Below, piece by piece: positions 21,067 to 31,320 of a stretch of DNA of 64,000 nucleotides. Positions within the stretch are counted from its first letter, which is position 1. The number at the start of each line of letters is the position of its first letter. The stretch lies in assembly GCA_949752735.1 (NCBI GenBank), contig OX457050.1, positions 43,035,784 through 43,099,783 of the forward strand. The letters run 5' to 3'. Both the position numbers and the translations under genes were made by a program. Below the pieces are notes generated by a model. It did no database searches. It saw nothing but the letters and a program-made list of their open reading frames with translations, and was not told where the DNA came from. The DNA comes from Lumbricus terrestris (lineage: Eukaryota > Annelida > Clitellata > Crassiclitellata > Lumbricidae).

Positions 21067-21500
21067 ATAAAGCGTCTATTTCAGATCTAAAAATACCAAC
21101 TATAAAAATGCATTTATCCAGCTTCCATTTCTCTTGCGTTTTTCGTCAGTCCAGCTTCTATTTCACCTGTAGAAGGTCTTCATCCAGTTCCCATTTCTCA
21201 AGCGTTTTTCGCCAATCCAGCTTCTATTTCAGCTGTAGAAGGTCTGCATCCAGCTCCCATATCTCAAGCGTTTTTTCGCCAATCCAGCTTCTATTTCACC
21301 TGTAAAAGGTCTGCATCCAGCTCCCATTTCTCAAGCGTTTTTTCGTCAATCCATCTTCTATTTCACCTGTAGAAGAACCTTCATCCAGCTTCCGTTACTT
21401 AAACGTTTCTTCGTCAATCCAGCTTCTATTTCACCTGTACGTTACTTAAACGTTTCTTCGTCAATCCAGCTTCCATTCATATACTGCAATTTTTCTTCTC
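21067..21500. repeat. Foldback core-repeat array (single arm)
   Basis: Tandem units of about 68-75 bp pair ATCCAGCTTCTATTTCACCT with CATCCAGCTCCCATTTCTCA. All are in one orientation, so the partner arm is missing. Confidence 0.75.
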
Positions 21501-21544
21501 GCGTTTTCAGTTTATATTGCTACTTCCGGTTGCGAATGATCGGA

Positions 21545-22652
21545 AATTGGAATAGCGCGTTGTATGGCGCGCTATCGTAATCATAATCTCGAGACTTCTA
21601 CAGCGCCCACAAAAGCCAAGTCGCGGGAACCAGCTTATTCACAGGCGCTCAATCAAAACAAAATCGATAGGCAGCGGGTCAAGTCCGGAGAGTCAGGCAG
21701 GCAGATAGATGGACGGCTAAGGTGCACTGGGTGATGTTTAGAGTTGAAATGGCGAGGGATGTGAGGAGAAGAGGAAGAATCAGGATAGTATTTGTGAAAG
21801 AGCAACGTTTTCAGTTTTGAGTAAAAGACCTGTGGGGAGATAGCGAGAGGTGGAGTTTTGGTGAGTTCGTATGATGGGTCGGAAGTTTGCCGAAGTGCTG
21901 GCGGAAGTTTGTTCCAGAGAGGTGGAACGGCAATGGCTATGGATCGGTTTGCAAATTTCAGTGATGAAGTGATGGGAGGGCGAAGCAGTGTAATGGAGGA
22001 TGAGGAGCGTGTTGAACGAGGTGGCTGGATGGTGAACAACTGACGAAGGTAGAACGGCTGGGATGATTGAAGTGTATTGTAAGTGAGTGACTTTGTATTC
22101 GATGCGTTCAGGTATTTTGAGCCAGTGAAGTGATTTCAGGACAGGAGTGATGTGGTAACGTTTGGGGGTTTTCGTCACTGCACGGGCGAGGGCATTCTGG
22201 ATAGCTTGGAGGCGGTTAATTTGGGTTATGTCAATGTTTAAGAAGCATGAACTATGGATGTGGCTAATGTGGATGCAGTTTTAAAGTCGAGCATAGGTCG
22301 GATTCTGCGGAGATCTCGTATGTGCATGAAACAAGTGCGGGAAAGTTGGGTTATGTGGTCGGAGAAGCTAAGACGCTGGTCAAAGATTACACCTAGGTTT
22401 CGGACAGGAGAATCTGCGCAGAAAGTGTGGTTGGAAGAAGAGTCATTGTTGAAGAAAATAGAGGGATGAGGAATTTTCTTGAGTTGTTCTCTGAGGCCAA
22501 TCAGTATAAATTCTGTCTTGGAGGTACTAAGGCAGAGGAGATTTGAGGTCATCCAAGAGGTGATTTGGGTGACCACAGAGAGAAGATTATCGATGGAGTC
22601 AGAGAAGCTGCTTGGAGAGAAAGAGATGAATAATTGGGTGTCGTCAGCATAT
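21545..22652 (-). mobile_element. CR1/L2-like LINE, 3' portion of RT and 3' UTR
   Basis: The minus strand encodes the RT catalytic box YADDTQLF (frame 22666-22238), then NLGVIFDQRLSFSDHI, SLHWLKIPERIEYKV and SSSITLLRPPITSSL with LWNKLPPALR (frame 22039-21653). This is the usual order of the RT palm, thumb and C-terminal end in CR1/L2-clade LINEs. A one-base shift separates the last two frames, so the copy is dead. The 5' part of the same copy is at 24879-25270, displaced by the insertion at 22655-24876. The 3' end carries a GAGCGCCTGTG...GGGCGCTGTAG hairpin. Confidence 0.85.
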
Positions 22653-22654
22653 AC

Positions 22655-24876
22655 AGGGTATTTCACTCTAGTATTAACTCTAAAAAAGTCGAACTGATAC
22701 TAGTCTCGGTTTTAATTATATATTTGGATCAGCGCTAGCTACCGTTTTTTGTCATTACTGACGCATTATGAGTGTTTCTACAATAAGTGCTCAATTTGCT
22801 GTCCGCGGTATTTTAAATAATCTTAAAAAGCTTAAATGATTATTTAAGATAATCCGTTACGTAGGTCTATTTCAGGTGACCTAAATAAAATCAAAAGAAT
22901 TTTAAAATGGCAGGTAAATAAATTATTTAGGTAGCTTTATAACCGCACAGTTGAAGCATTTCCCACACAAACTGCGTTGTCCCAGATGTAATCTCAGGTA
23001 AGTCGATGTCGGGAAAACTTCTTTATCTCCAATTCCGCATACTGCCACGCCGATTATTTACTATTTATTTTTAGCAACGGAGTGTGTACTGTATAAAATA
23101 TGCTTAATATATTGTATTTGAGCAAACAATTAAATTTTAATGAATTTTAAAAGAAACAATGGCAATTGTCCTTGAACAAAATGTCAACTCCATGACGATG
23201 ACAAAACTAGGGTCCACAAGTAAAGGCTTGTGATCATGGCTGTATTTAGCGGCTGGAATTTCTTCATTTGTGCCAACCAGTGCTGCTGGTAAACAGCAAA
23301 CATTTATTTTGCCGCTCATTTAATAAACAGCAAATTGTAAACAAGATCGTTGCGCTGCGTATGTTTATTTGATGCCAACTCCGTGACGTAAATATTTCAT
23401 AAAATGAAAATAAAACTTTCAATATAATGCGTCCCATTTGGAAGTAGTATAGTCATGTCTTTATTTCGATCATCATCAAACTTAAGTTGTTTCGCGTGCG
23501 GCGGTTTTTACAGAAAAGGAAATGAAATGTCAACTCCATGACGGTCAACTCCGTGACGCTATTCAACTCCATGACATCAATATTCGACAAAATTTAAAAT
23601 ATAATTTCAATATAAAGTGTTCTTTGTGAAAGTTGTAGTGTCGTGTCTATTTTGCAATCATCATCAAACTTTTGTTCTTTCGCGTGTGGCGTTTTTTTGC
23701 TCAAAACTATAATTTAGATGATTTGTCAACTCCATGACGGTCAACTCCGTGAAACGACGACGACGTCATGGAGCATAAAGTCGACAGATCGCAACTATTT
23801 TGACTATGACTCGCAATGATGACTCCATTCTTAGTATTCTGAGAAGGGTATGACTGAAAATAATTAAATATAATTTCTATTGGTGCCTCAAAACTCTCAA
23901 ATGTGGACGGCAACTATGTGATATCAACTCCGTGATGCAAGTCAACTCCATGACGAATTATAGAAAAAACAATTTTTCAGCTTTTTAACAAAAATATTTA
24001 ATTTTCTGCATTGCTACTCATCACACACTTTGGTAGTAGTAACATGAACAGATTAGAACATTGAAAGTTTAAAAAATCGTTATAAAATTTTTCTAAAAAA
24101 TTTGTGGCAAAACTGCCAGATATTGTAGAAACCCTCTTATGACGCCGTTTCCCGGGAAAATTCTATCGTTTTTTGCTAAAACGCGCGTAGACACGATCAT
24201 TTTGAGTGTTTGTAGGGTCCCTACCATGAGTATATTCTAATCGCAAAACCGCGTCCTTTCAATTTTGCCAACAGCCGTGCACTACCATGCGCTGCTTCAG
24301 ACGCTTGCACGCTGCCAGTCGTTTCTTTGCGTAAGAGCTGGAGAGTTGGTGGGACTTCTCGTCGACAAATTACTTTAACTTTAGGTCTATAATCTTTTCC
24401 AATACGCTATTCAGTGCTTCCAAGACGGCCTGTTTTGCGCTGAATTTGCATGCAGGGCCTGCCCTGGTCATTGTCTTGACTGCAAATGTACGCGGACACA
24501 CGAGCAATGTTAGCGGATGTGAGCGCCGTGCGCTCCGATTCCCATGGTTTGCAAGTAGAAAGTCCTGTTTTATTAATTTTCCGTAGCAGATAATACAAGG
24601 TATTGTTTATTCCATCCTATGTTAGAATATTCGTTAATCATTTCAAACGAATTAAATACCTTACCAGTTCGTAAAATTAAGATCGAAACGCGATCATCGT
24701 CTGTCAACGGCGCCAGGTTGCGTCACAAATGACAGCAAAATATGGTAGCTAGCGCTGTTCCGGGCATAATACTAGAGTGAAATACCTTTAATTTGATGCA
24801 TCAAGTATAAATAAATGTTAAAAATTGGCGAAGTTATACGCCTGCAAAGTCGGGACATTTATGCTGGCCCACCCTG
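22655..24876. mobile_element. 2.2-kb TA-flanked non-autonomous DNA element inside the LINE
   Basis: It starts CAGGGT and ends ACCCTG, and is flanked by TA on each side (22653-22654 and 24877-24878). Removing it rejoins LINE codons around the YADD box. Subterminal inverted repeats contain TATTTCACTCTAGTATTA (22660 and complement near 24770). The left end lacks about 90 bp present at the right end. The interior repeats GTCAACTCCATGACG and CAACTCCGTGACG at least ten times between 23170 and 23960, and has a direct duplication of about 185 bp (23440-23760). No transposase ORF. TA target and CAGGGT ends fit Tc1/mariner-type elements. Confidence 0.8.
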
Positions 24877-24878
24877 TA

Positions 24879-25270
24879 GATGATGGTCGACTGTGGATGC
24901 TTCTATGAGTGAACTGAGTGGAGTGGTGTAGAGGATGAACAAGAGGGGCCCGATGACAGAACCTTGCGGAACGCCACAGGTGAGAGAACATGATTGAGAT
25001 GACGTTTCAAGTGTTTTGACTGAGAAAGAGCGTGATGAGAGATAAGACTGAATCCAAAGGAGAGCAGTGTCGTAAAGCCAAACCAGGAAGACAGTCTTTG
25101 GAGTAGTATGTTATGGTCGATGGTGTCAAAGGCTGCAGAAACATCAAGGAGGCAAAGGCAGGAGACTTGTTGATGAGAGATGGCAGAGACAAGTTTATGG
25201 TAGAGGGAAGTGAGAAGTGTTTCGGTGGAGTGCTTTTTAGTAAAGCCGGACTGGTGATTGGTGGTGCTTC
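24879..25270 (-). mobile_element. CR1/L2-like LINE, 5' part of the same copy (RT motif A)
   Basis: The minus strand reads LLDVSAAFDTIDHNILL (RT motif A, D..AAFDTIDH) with SGFTKKHSTETLL upstream and PQGSVLGP-region equivalents decayed to PVAFRKVLSSGPSC downstream. It is continuous with 22652 once the TA element is removed. The 5' end is truncated into foldback repeats at about 25270. Confidence 0.85.
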
Positions 25271-25640
25271 TTAATTTATCAGCCTAAACTACGGGATATC
25301 TACAACGGAAATAATTTATCAGCCTAGACTACGGTTTAACCCTAATGGCTGACATAGCAGCTGGAATCTGCTGGATGGACAAAAATAACGCTCGAGAAAT
25401 GGAAACGGAACTGATGAAACGATTGCTTGAGAAATAGAAGCTGGATTGCTGAAAATTATTTCCCTTAAATGGGAAGCGGGTTGCTGAAGAGATACTCAAT
25501 GAGATGAGAGCTTGGCTAATGACAAATAGGCCAATTGCTATTTAAATAGAATCAGGATTGATGTAAAAAATTGTTGCTACAACAGAAGCTCGATTGCCGA
25601 CAGTGATACATGCCAAGGTAGAAGTCGGATTGATGAAAAT
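25271..25640. repeat. Foldback core-repeat fragment with TTTATCAGCCTA end
   Basis: AATTTATCAGCCTAAACTAC occurs twice (25273 and 25313), then GAAATAGAAGCTGGATT core repeats follow. The same end in complement is at 32437-32500. Single arm only. Confidence 0.6.
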
Positions 25641-26360
25641 ACCTGCGGAAGTTCGAAAACGCACCCCAAAAATAAAATACGCTATTTATTTTGACCTAAG
25701 CGGTTTCTAATAAAATACGCTAAAATGCACTTTTACCGCGTTTTGTAAGGCATGTAGAAAAGATCGATAACCTCTCGATTTTAGCGACTTTTTGTCGTCA
25801 TCTAGCGACAAAGTTTTTCCGAAATCTGGCAACCCTGCACTGACGGATTCGCTCGCCATCTTGTACGAATGGAAGGTAAAGTCAGATTTCCGTTTAAACA
25901 CAATTTCTAACACAATAACTGGTCAGCTCTTAATTTGTATGTTGGTGCCTTATTATTCGCTGACACTTAACAATGCAAAGCTGTTGCTGTTCCTAATTTA
26001 TTAGTTCTAAATTTGTGTTTAAATCTCTCTTCTAAAGGAAGTCACAGTTGAAAGACCTTCATGATGCTACAATCGATAACCTATGACCTTTCAGTAATAC
26101 AACCATCTGTGGGTTATTGCGTCAGTTTAGGTAGACTTGGAGATGCACGGCCGCGCTGCAAACGTCACCAAACCTTCTCTAATGCCTTCCTAAGACCCTA
26201 AGCTTCCAAACGCACCTACTCCCGATGTGCGCTGACGATCCGGCGATTTTTTTATGAATTTTTAAAAATTACACAGAAAACACGCAGAAATCGCCATGTT
26301 TACCCATTATGAGATTACATATCGACTAAAGAGAACGCACGAGATTGACAAATTATTAGG
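25641..26360. other. Non-coding region with minus-strand MASES module
   Basis: The minus-strand frame 25913-25845 reads EIVFKRKSDFTFHSYKMASES, close to the plus-strand frames at 9160 and 29785. Nothing else is recognised up to the LINE at 26363. Confidence 0.4.
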
Positions 26361-26362
26361 TT

Positions 26363-27545
26363 ATCAATCAATCAATCAATCAATATACTTTATTGATCAT
26401 CATGTATATGTATACATACAGTATAGCACAAACAAACAGTAGTTGAAAATGTCACATGCATAGATGTCAAAGGGTTAAGCCCAAAGGAACGTAAGGTTCC
26501 GCTAACAGGGTTGCCCTAATTACACGAAGAATCAATCTATCATCAACTTTCTGCATAACAGTATATGTGTATAGACAGTTGTATATGATCAAGGTGTAAA
26601 ACAATCTCTTCCATTTTACAAGTTTATCGAAATGCATTGAATGTAAGTTATGCAACTTAAACAAGTGGGGAAAACAAAATAACAAACAGACTAAACTAAA
26701 CTAAACTAAGCTAAAAAAAAACTAAAAACACAACAGTTAAGAGAATACAACAGTGCACGTGTAGGTAGTGCACTTCAAAACAAAACCATTTTGTGCAATT
26801 ATGCAATAGTATCCAAAAGAAATAATTTCAATTTGTATTTGAATTGGTACATTGTAGTTATACAAGTAAGATCAATAGGCAGAGAATTCCACATCGACGG
26901 TCCACATATTCTAATACTATGCAGTCCAGTAGTGGTACGAACACTTCTTTGGTGGTATCTATTTACAGATCGTGTATAATGTCCATGAACGTCTGAATTT
27001 TTACAAAACCAGTGGTTGAAGCTTGTTATGATTAGATTTCTGTGAAGTTTATACATAAATACTCCAATTTGCAGTTTATTAATGTAGTCAAAAGGCAGAA
27101 TTTTCAAATCACTGAATAATGGTTGTGTGTGGGCTCTAAAAGGTGCATTGCATATAATTCGAACAGCTCGCTTTTGTAGGGTTGTCAAAATAGTTAAACG
27201 AGTGTGGTATGTGGAAGCCCACGTAATATTACAATATGACATATAAGGGTATATCAAAGAGTAATATAAATTCACAAGTATATCTCGCGGCATAAGGTGT
27301 CGAACACGAGAGATTATGCCTATATTTTTTGATATCTTTTTGGATATAGAGTTTATATGCTCCCTCCATGTTAATTGTTCATCAATGTGAACACCCAAAA
27401 ATTTGGTTGATGATACCCTACAAATACATTGTTCATCTATTTTAATTGATATATTGCAATTTGTTGCTGTTCTAAGTTTAATTTTAGAGCAGAACAAAAT
27501 AAAATTCGTCTTCTCAAGGTTCAGCGATAATTTGTTGGCTTTGAA
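26363..27545 (-). mobile_element. 5'-truncated Jockey/CR1-superfamily LINE with (ATCA)n tail
   Basis: The minus-strand frame 27545-26799 reads KANKLSLNLEKTNFI, KFLGVHIDEQLTWREHINS, SLIYPYMSYCNITWAS and LQKRAVRII, then WNSLPIDL. This is the region after the catalytic YADD box to the C-terminus of a non-LTR reverse transcriptase. The 3' UTR (26798-26385) ends in about five ATCA units at 26363-26384, i.e. a TGAT tail on the coding strand. The open frame of about 245 codons is unbroken, so this is a fairly young copy. The 5' side is truncated within the RT. Confidence 0.88.
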
Positions 27546-27550
27546 CCAAC

Positions 27551-27867
27551 TGGATGAAGGTATTTTTTGATCTTAAATAGACGCTTTATTGATGAAAAAA
27601 CGCAAGCTAAATATAAGCTGGATGAAGGTATTTTTAGATCTGAAATAGACGCTTTATTGATGAAAAAACGCAAGTTAAATAGAAGCTGGATGAAGGTATT
27701 TTTAGATCTGAAATAGAAGCTGGATTGATGAAAAAATGCAAGTTAAATAGAAGCTGGATGAAGGTATTTTTAGATCTGAAATAGAAGCTGGATTGATGAA
27801 AAAATGCAAGTTAAATAGAAGCTGGATGAAGGTATTTTTAGATTTGAAATAGAAGCTGGATTGACTT
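27551..27867. repeat. 68-bp tandem array of foldback core repeat
   Basis: Units starting TGGATGAAGGTATTTTTAGA begin at 27551, 27619, 27687, 27755 and 27823, an exact 68-bp period. Each pairs AGAAGCTGGATTGATGAAAA with AGAAGCTGGATGAAGG. Single orientation. Confidence 0.9.
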
Positions 27868-27868
27868 A

Positions 27869-27970
27869 AGGGGGGGAATGTCCGGGGCGAAATGTCCTAG
27901 TCGAAATCGGGGCGAAACGTCCAGGGGGAAATGTCCGGGGAGAAATGTCCGGGGGGAAATGTCCTACACC
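27869..27970. repeat. G-rich minisatellite foldback end
   Basis: Six units of GGGGGGAAATGTCC ending GAAATGTCCTACACC. It is directly fused to the truncated 3' end of ZNF C. Confidence 0.85.
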
Positions 27971-28669
27971 CGCCTTTTCAGGCAACTCGAAATAGCAAAT
28001 GATTTCTGACAAAATTGGCACATGTATAGTTTCTCTCCTGTAAGAGATCTCAGGTGCTTTTTCAGGCAACTCGACGTACCAAAATTAATGATTTCTGACA
28101 AAATTGGCACATGTATGGTTTTTCTCCAGTATGGATTATCTGATGCACCTTCAAGGTACTTTTTAGAATAAATGATTTCTGCCATATCTGGCAACTATGT
28201 GGTTTTTCGCCAGTGTGCAATCTCGTGTGGTTTTTCAGATCACCAATTTGAGTAAACGATTTTCGACATAACTGACATTTATGTGGTTTCTCCCCAGTAT
28301 GAATTCTCACATCTCTCCAGTATGTGTTTTCATGTGTTGTTTTAAATCACCAGCACGACTAAACGATTTCTGACATAACTGACATTTATGTGGTTTCTCT
28401 CCAGTATGGGTTTTCATGTGTTGTTTTAAATCACCAGCGTGACTAAACGATTTCTGGCACAAGTGACATTTTTGTGGTTTCTCCCCAGTATGAATTCTCG
28501 TATGCCTTTTTAGATTACTACCTTGAGTAAAGGATTTCTTACATAACTGACATTTGTATGGTTTCTCCCCAGTATGGGTTTTCATGTGCTTTGTCATACC
28601 ACTACTTGTAGTGCATGATTTCTTACAGAACTGACATTTGTATGGTTTCTCTCCAGCATGGGTTCTCAT
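27967..28669 (-). pseudogene. ZNF C: decayed C2H2 zinc-finger gene
   Basis: Four clean fingers occupy 28669-28307, but the frame stops at HTGEM because one linker is fused to the next with a frameshift. A second frame (28310-28062) has two more fingers, one with a Cys lost (CQIWQKSF), and breaks again in [11 protein letters not shown] last finger remnant reads CQFCQKSFAISSCLK before the G-rich foldback end at about 27966. The C-terminal tail present in ZNF A and B is absent because the foldback element has replaced it. Fingers resemble those of ZNF A and D ([17 protein letters not shown]). At least three lesions make it non-functional as read. Confidence 0.85.
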
Positions 28670-28930
28670 GCTTGAATTCTGATGATTACCTAGAGTAAAT
28701 GATCTTTGAAATTGCTTGTATTTGGTGTTTCTCCAGTGTTGTTTTTCATAAATTATGCACTGTCAAAGTACTATTCTTGCTTAAATTGGAGCTGGATTGA
28801 TGAAAATGTTCTTGCTTAAATTGGAGCTGGATTGATGAAAATGTTCTTGCTTAAATTGGAGCTGGATTGATGAAAATAATTGTTATTTAATTAGAAGTTG
28901 GATGAAACGCATTTTGCCTAAATGGAAGCA
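28670..28930. other. Upstream remnant of ZNF C and foldback core repeats
   Basis: 28680-28765 keeps the shared decayed finger and ATTATGCACTGTCA block seen upstream of ZNF A, B and D. From 28770 to 28900 there are four GGAGCTGGATTGATGAAAAT core repeats. Confidence 0.6.
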
Positions 28931-29115
28931 AAGGGGGGAATTGTGCGGGGAGTTAATGTCCTAGGCTAAATCAGGGGGAATTGTCCGGGGGTTTTTGTCC
29001 GGGGGTTTGTCCGGGGATTTTGTCCAGGGGGGAAATGTCCGCGCCCCGGGGAGAATTGTCCGAGGGGGTTTTGTCCGGGGGTTTTGTCCGGGGGTTTTTG
29101 TCCAGGGGAGAAATG
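28931..29115. repeat. G-rich minisatellite foldback end
   Basis: About eleven units of TGTCCGGGGGTTTT or GGGGAAATTGTCC, ending GAGAAATGTCCTACAC. Several short G-rich open frames cross it and are not genes. Confidence 0.85.
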
Positions 29116-29291
29116 TCCTACACTCGGAATGGTCTCACCATGGTGCAACGTTCCATTTACAGAACCATTCCGAACCACCCCTCTCATCTTAAGACAGTTT
29201 TATTTGACTACGGTCGGATTTTAAAGGCCGTAGATTAGTTCTCTTAAGAATCGCTAAACAAATCATTGCAAATGAATCAGTTAACAAATTT
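29116..29291. other. Paralogous ZNF-upstream block
   Basis: CTCATCTTAAGACAGTTTTA and AAATCATTGCAAATGAAT correspond to 8212-8310 and 13985-14090 in order. No gene. Confidence 0.5.
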
Positions 29292-29593
29292 GTAAACGTG
29301 AATAATAGCGTCGTAAATTATTCGAAATTGCATGAGTTTCAGCGTTGGTCACATGCACGTTGGATTGACAAGAATTTTTGTTAAATGAAACATTATCTTC
29401 TAATTAAGTAGAAGTTGCATCAATGCAAAACATGTGCTACTTAAATAGAAGCAGGATTGATTAAACGAATTCGTGCCTAAACAGAAATTGACTCGATGAG
29501 AAATAATCTTGCCAAACTAAAAGTTGGATGGATTAACAATAATAATACTGCAATAAGCGAATAATTTACGACGCTAAAATACACGTTTACCAG
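29292..29593. mobile_element. Foldback MITE related to 8314-8701
   Basis: Left GTAAACGTGAATAATAGCGT followed by CGTAAATTATTCG, and right CGAATAATTTACGACGCTAA followed by AATACACGTTTACC, are inverted repeats with a few mismatches. The interior holds AAATAGAAGCAGGATTGATT core repeats. A clear target duplication was not found. Confidence 0.75.
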
Positions 29594-30086
29594 GTTGTCT
29601 TACTGAAAAGTTATTAGTGATCGATTGACAGCATAAAGGACTTTCAACATCGATTTCCTAAGAGAGTCTTATAAACGCAAATTTCGAACCGTTAGATTAG
29701 CAACAACAACTGTTACAGCTTTGCAGTGTAAAAGTTAGCAGGTAGTAGGCCTAAGGCACATACATGCAATTTTAGAGCTGACCAGTTATCGTACAAATTG
29801 TGTTTAAACGGAAACCGGACTTCACCTTCCATTCGCAGAAAATGGCGAGCGAATCTAGATGAACTCTCAGACCAAATAGAAGCCGGATGAGAAAGTACTG
29901 CTCCGTCATCTAGTGAATATTTGAGATTCTGCATTGACACTTCTTTGCCTCTAATCAAAATGTTATTTAAAAATGACACCCACCTTTTTACATTCAGAAT
30001 CCTTAAAACTTTTTTGTTTCACAGTGGTTGGACGGGGAGCGTCTGTGAGTGCAGTTCTTGAAGAGGGACTATTTCTTTCTTGAAGT
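29594..30086. other. Non-coding region with KPDFTFHSQKMASES module
   Basis: Plus strand 29785-29855 reads QIVFKRKPDFTFHSQKMASES then stop, followed by CATCTAGTGAATATTTGAGA at 29912. It is the third in-frame copy of this module. No other gene. Confidence 0.45.
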
Positions 30087-30147
30087 GAATGAATGAATAA
30101 AAGAATGGATGGATGGATGAATGAATTAATTAATAAAAAAAGCACGG
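30087..30147. repeat. (GAATGAATG/GGAT)n simple repeat
   Basis: AATGAATGAATAAAAGAATG and GATGGATGGATGAATGAATT run straight into the orphan ZNF tail, marking its left breakpoint. Confidence 0.85.
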
Positions 30148-30513
30148 ATGGTTCTAGAAGTGCAAAGATGCAAATCTGGTGAGGATGATAAATTGGAAAA
30201 GGAATCAAATGCTAATCTAACTGTTCCATTCATTCGGTGCAGTGCTGATGATATTGATAAACCATTTGAACGCATGCAAAGAAAATTGTCTCATGACTGC
30301 AATGAAATTACAATAGCTCTACAAAAAGGTCGTCATCGAGAATGTGATTTCATTGACAACATCGAATCACCTGAGGATGCAAAACCGTTTGCGGAAAATT
30401 CGTTTGGATGTGGTATATGCGGTGAAATGTTTGAAATTGAGAAGAAATTTCTGGAGCATTGTACTAACCACCGCTTTTCTCCAGTTGACGAATTATTTGC
30501 TAATCTTTGCTGA
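30148..30513 (+). pseudogene. Orphan ZNF C-terminal tail (no fingers)
   Basis: A 121-residue frame aligns with the last part of ZNF E: EDDKLEKESNANLTVPFIRC, then DKPFERMQRKLSHD, then SFGCGICGEMFEIEKKF followed by HCTNHRFSPVDELFANLC and stop. The zinc ligands of the atypical finger (C-x2-C-x12-H-x3-H) are intact. The alignment extends upstream as STDGSRSAKMQI in a shifted frame, so the annotated Met is unlikely to be original. The fingers are missing; a simple repeat abuts the left side. It may be a displaced exon, a fragment, or the last exon of a gene whose fingers were lost. Confidence 0.7.
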
Positions 30514-31320
30514 TTTTCAATTAAAAATAAATATAATATTATGTAGGCCTAGTTGAAGACTGAGGAAAGACTGAAACACTTAGTCGTGATATAAATTAGT
30601 TGTGGATTCACTGTGGCGAGATACAAGCAGAATTTTTGGCGGTTGTGTCTGTGTGTTTGGCTGACCTGTTTGGGTGAATAGGTGTTTACTGTGTTGGGTT
30701 CAATGGCCGTCTACGGGGTATGATTAATAGAATAAGGTCCCAATTTGGATGAAATAAACATCGATTTATTCAGAAGCGAGCATTATATACAGCGTAATAA
30801 CAAAACGTTACCGTCTAGTAGATACGAAGTCGAACAGACCATCGAACTCAGTACGAACGACAGCACGGCAGACAAGGCTAACGGAGCCAAGGAAGACGGA
30901 TGAACGGCCAGACCGCCAACAGGGCGAGACGGCGACGTAGAAGAAGGAACCCGCAGGTTAACTCGCATGACCACGAGGAAGAACCACCGCCAAACCGCTC
31001 AACAAGAGACAGGAACCACGCTCACCACACACCGCAACGGAAGGGACCCTGTGCACGACCGCAGGCCCTTAAATAGGCAAGGCCCTCCCACGCACCAAGT
31101 AAGAGAGAGTACGGAAGAGAAGACGGGCCGTAGACATCTAATGGCTACAACTGTAATTCAGTGTTAGGTCTTTGTGTAGCATTTTGTAATAATACAATGC
31201 GCTTTGTAGTATCGGTCAGGCGCGTAGTACAATGAGCAAAAGGCGTCTCTTTCATTCATAAAAGGATCCATTGATGTGAATAGATGTCTTAAAATCACAT
31301 TGACCTATTAATTTTAGCAA
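30514..31320. other. Possible solo LTR or unclassified element
   Basis: No coding sequence was recognised. GTGTT occurs at 30691-30695 and 31161-31165 around a 465-bp, moderately GC-rich stretch with AATAAACATCGATTTATTCA near 30760. That would fit a solo LTR with a 5-bp duplication, but the ends lack TG and CA, so this is weak. Confidence 0.2.

Noticed and set aside
30691..31165. Solo LTR with GTGTT duplication
   Set aside because: The ends are not TG...CA and no internal LTR signals are convincing; a 5-bp repeat can occur by chance.
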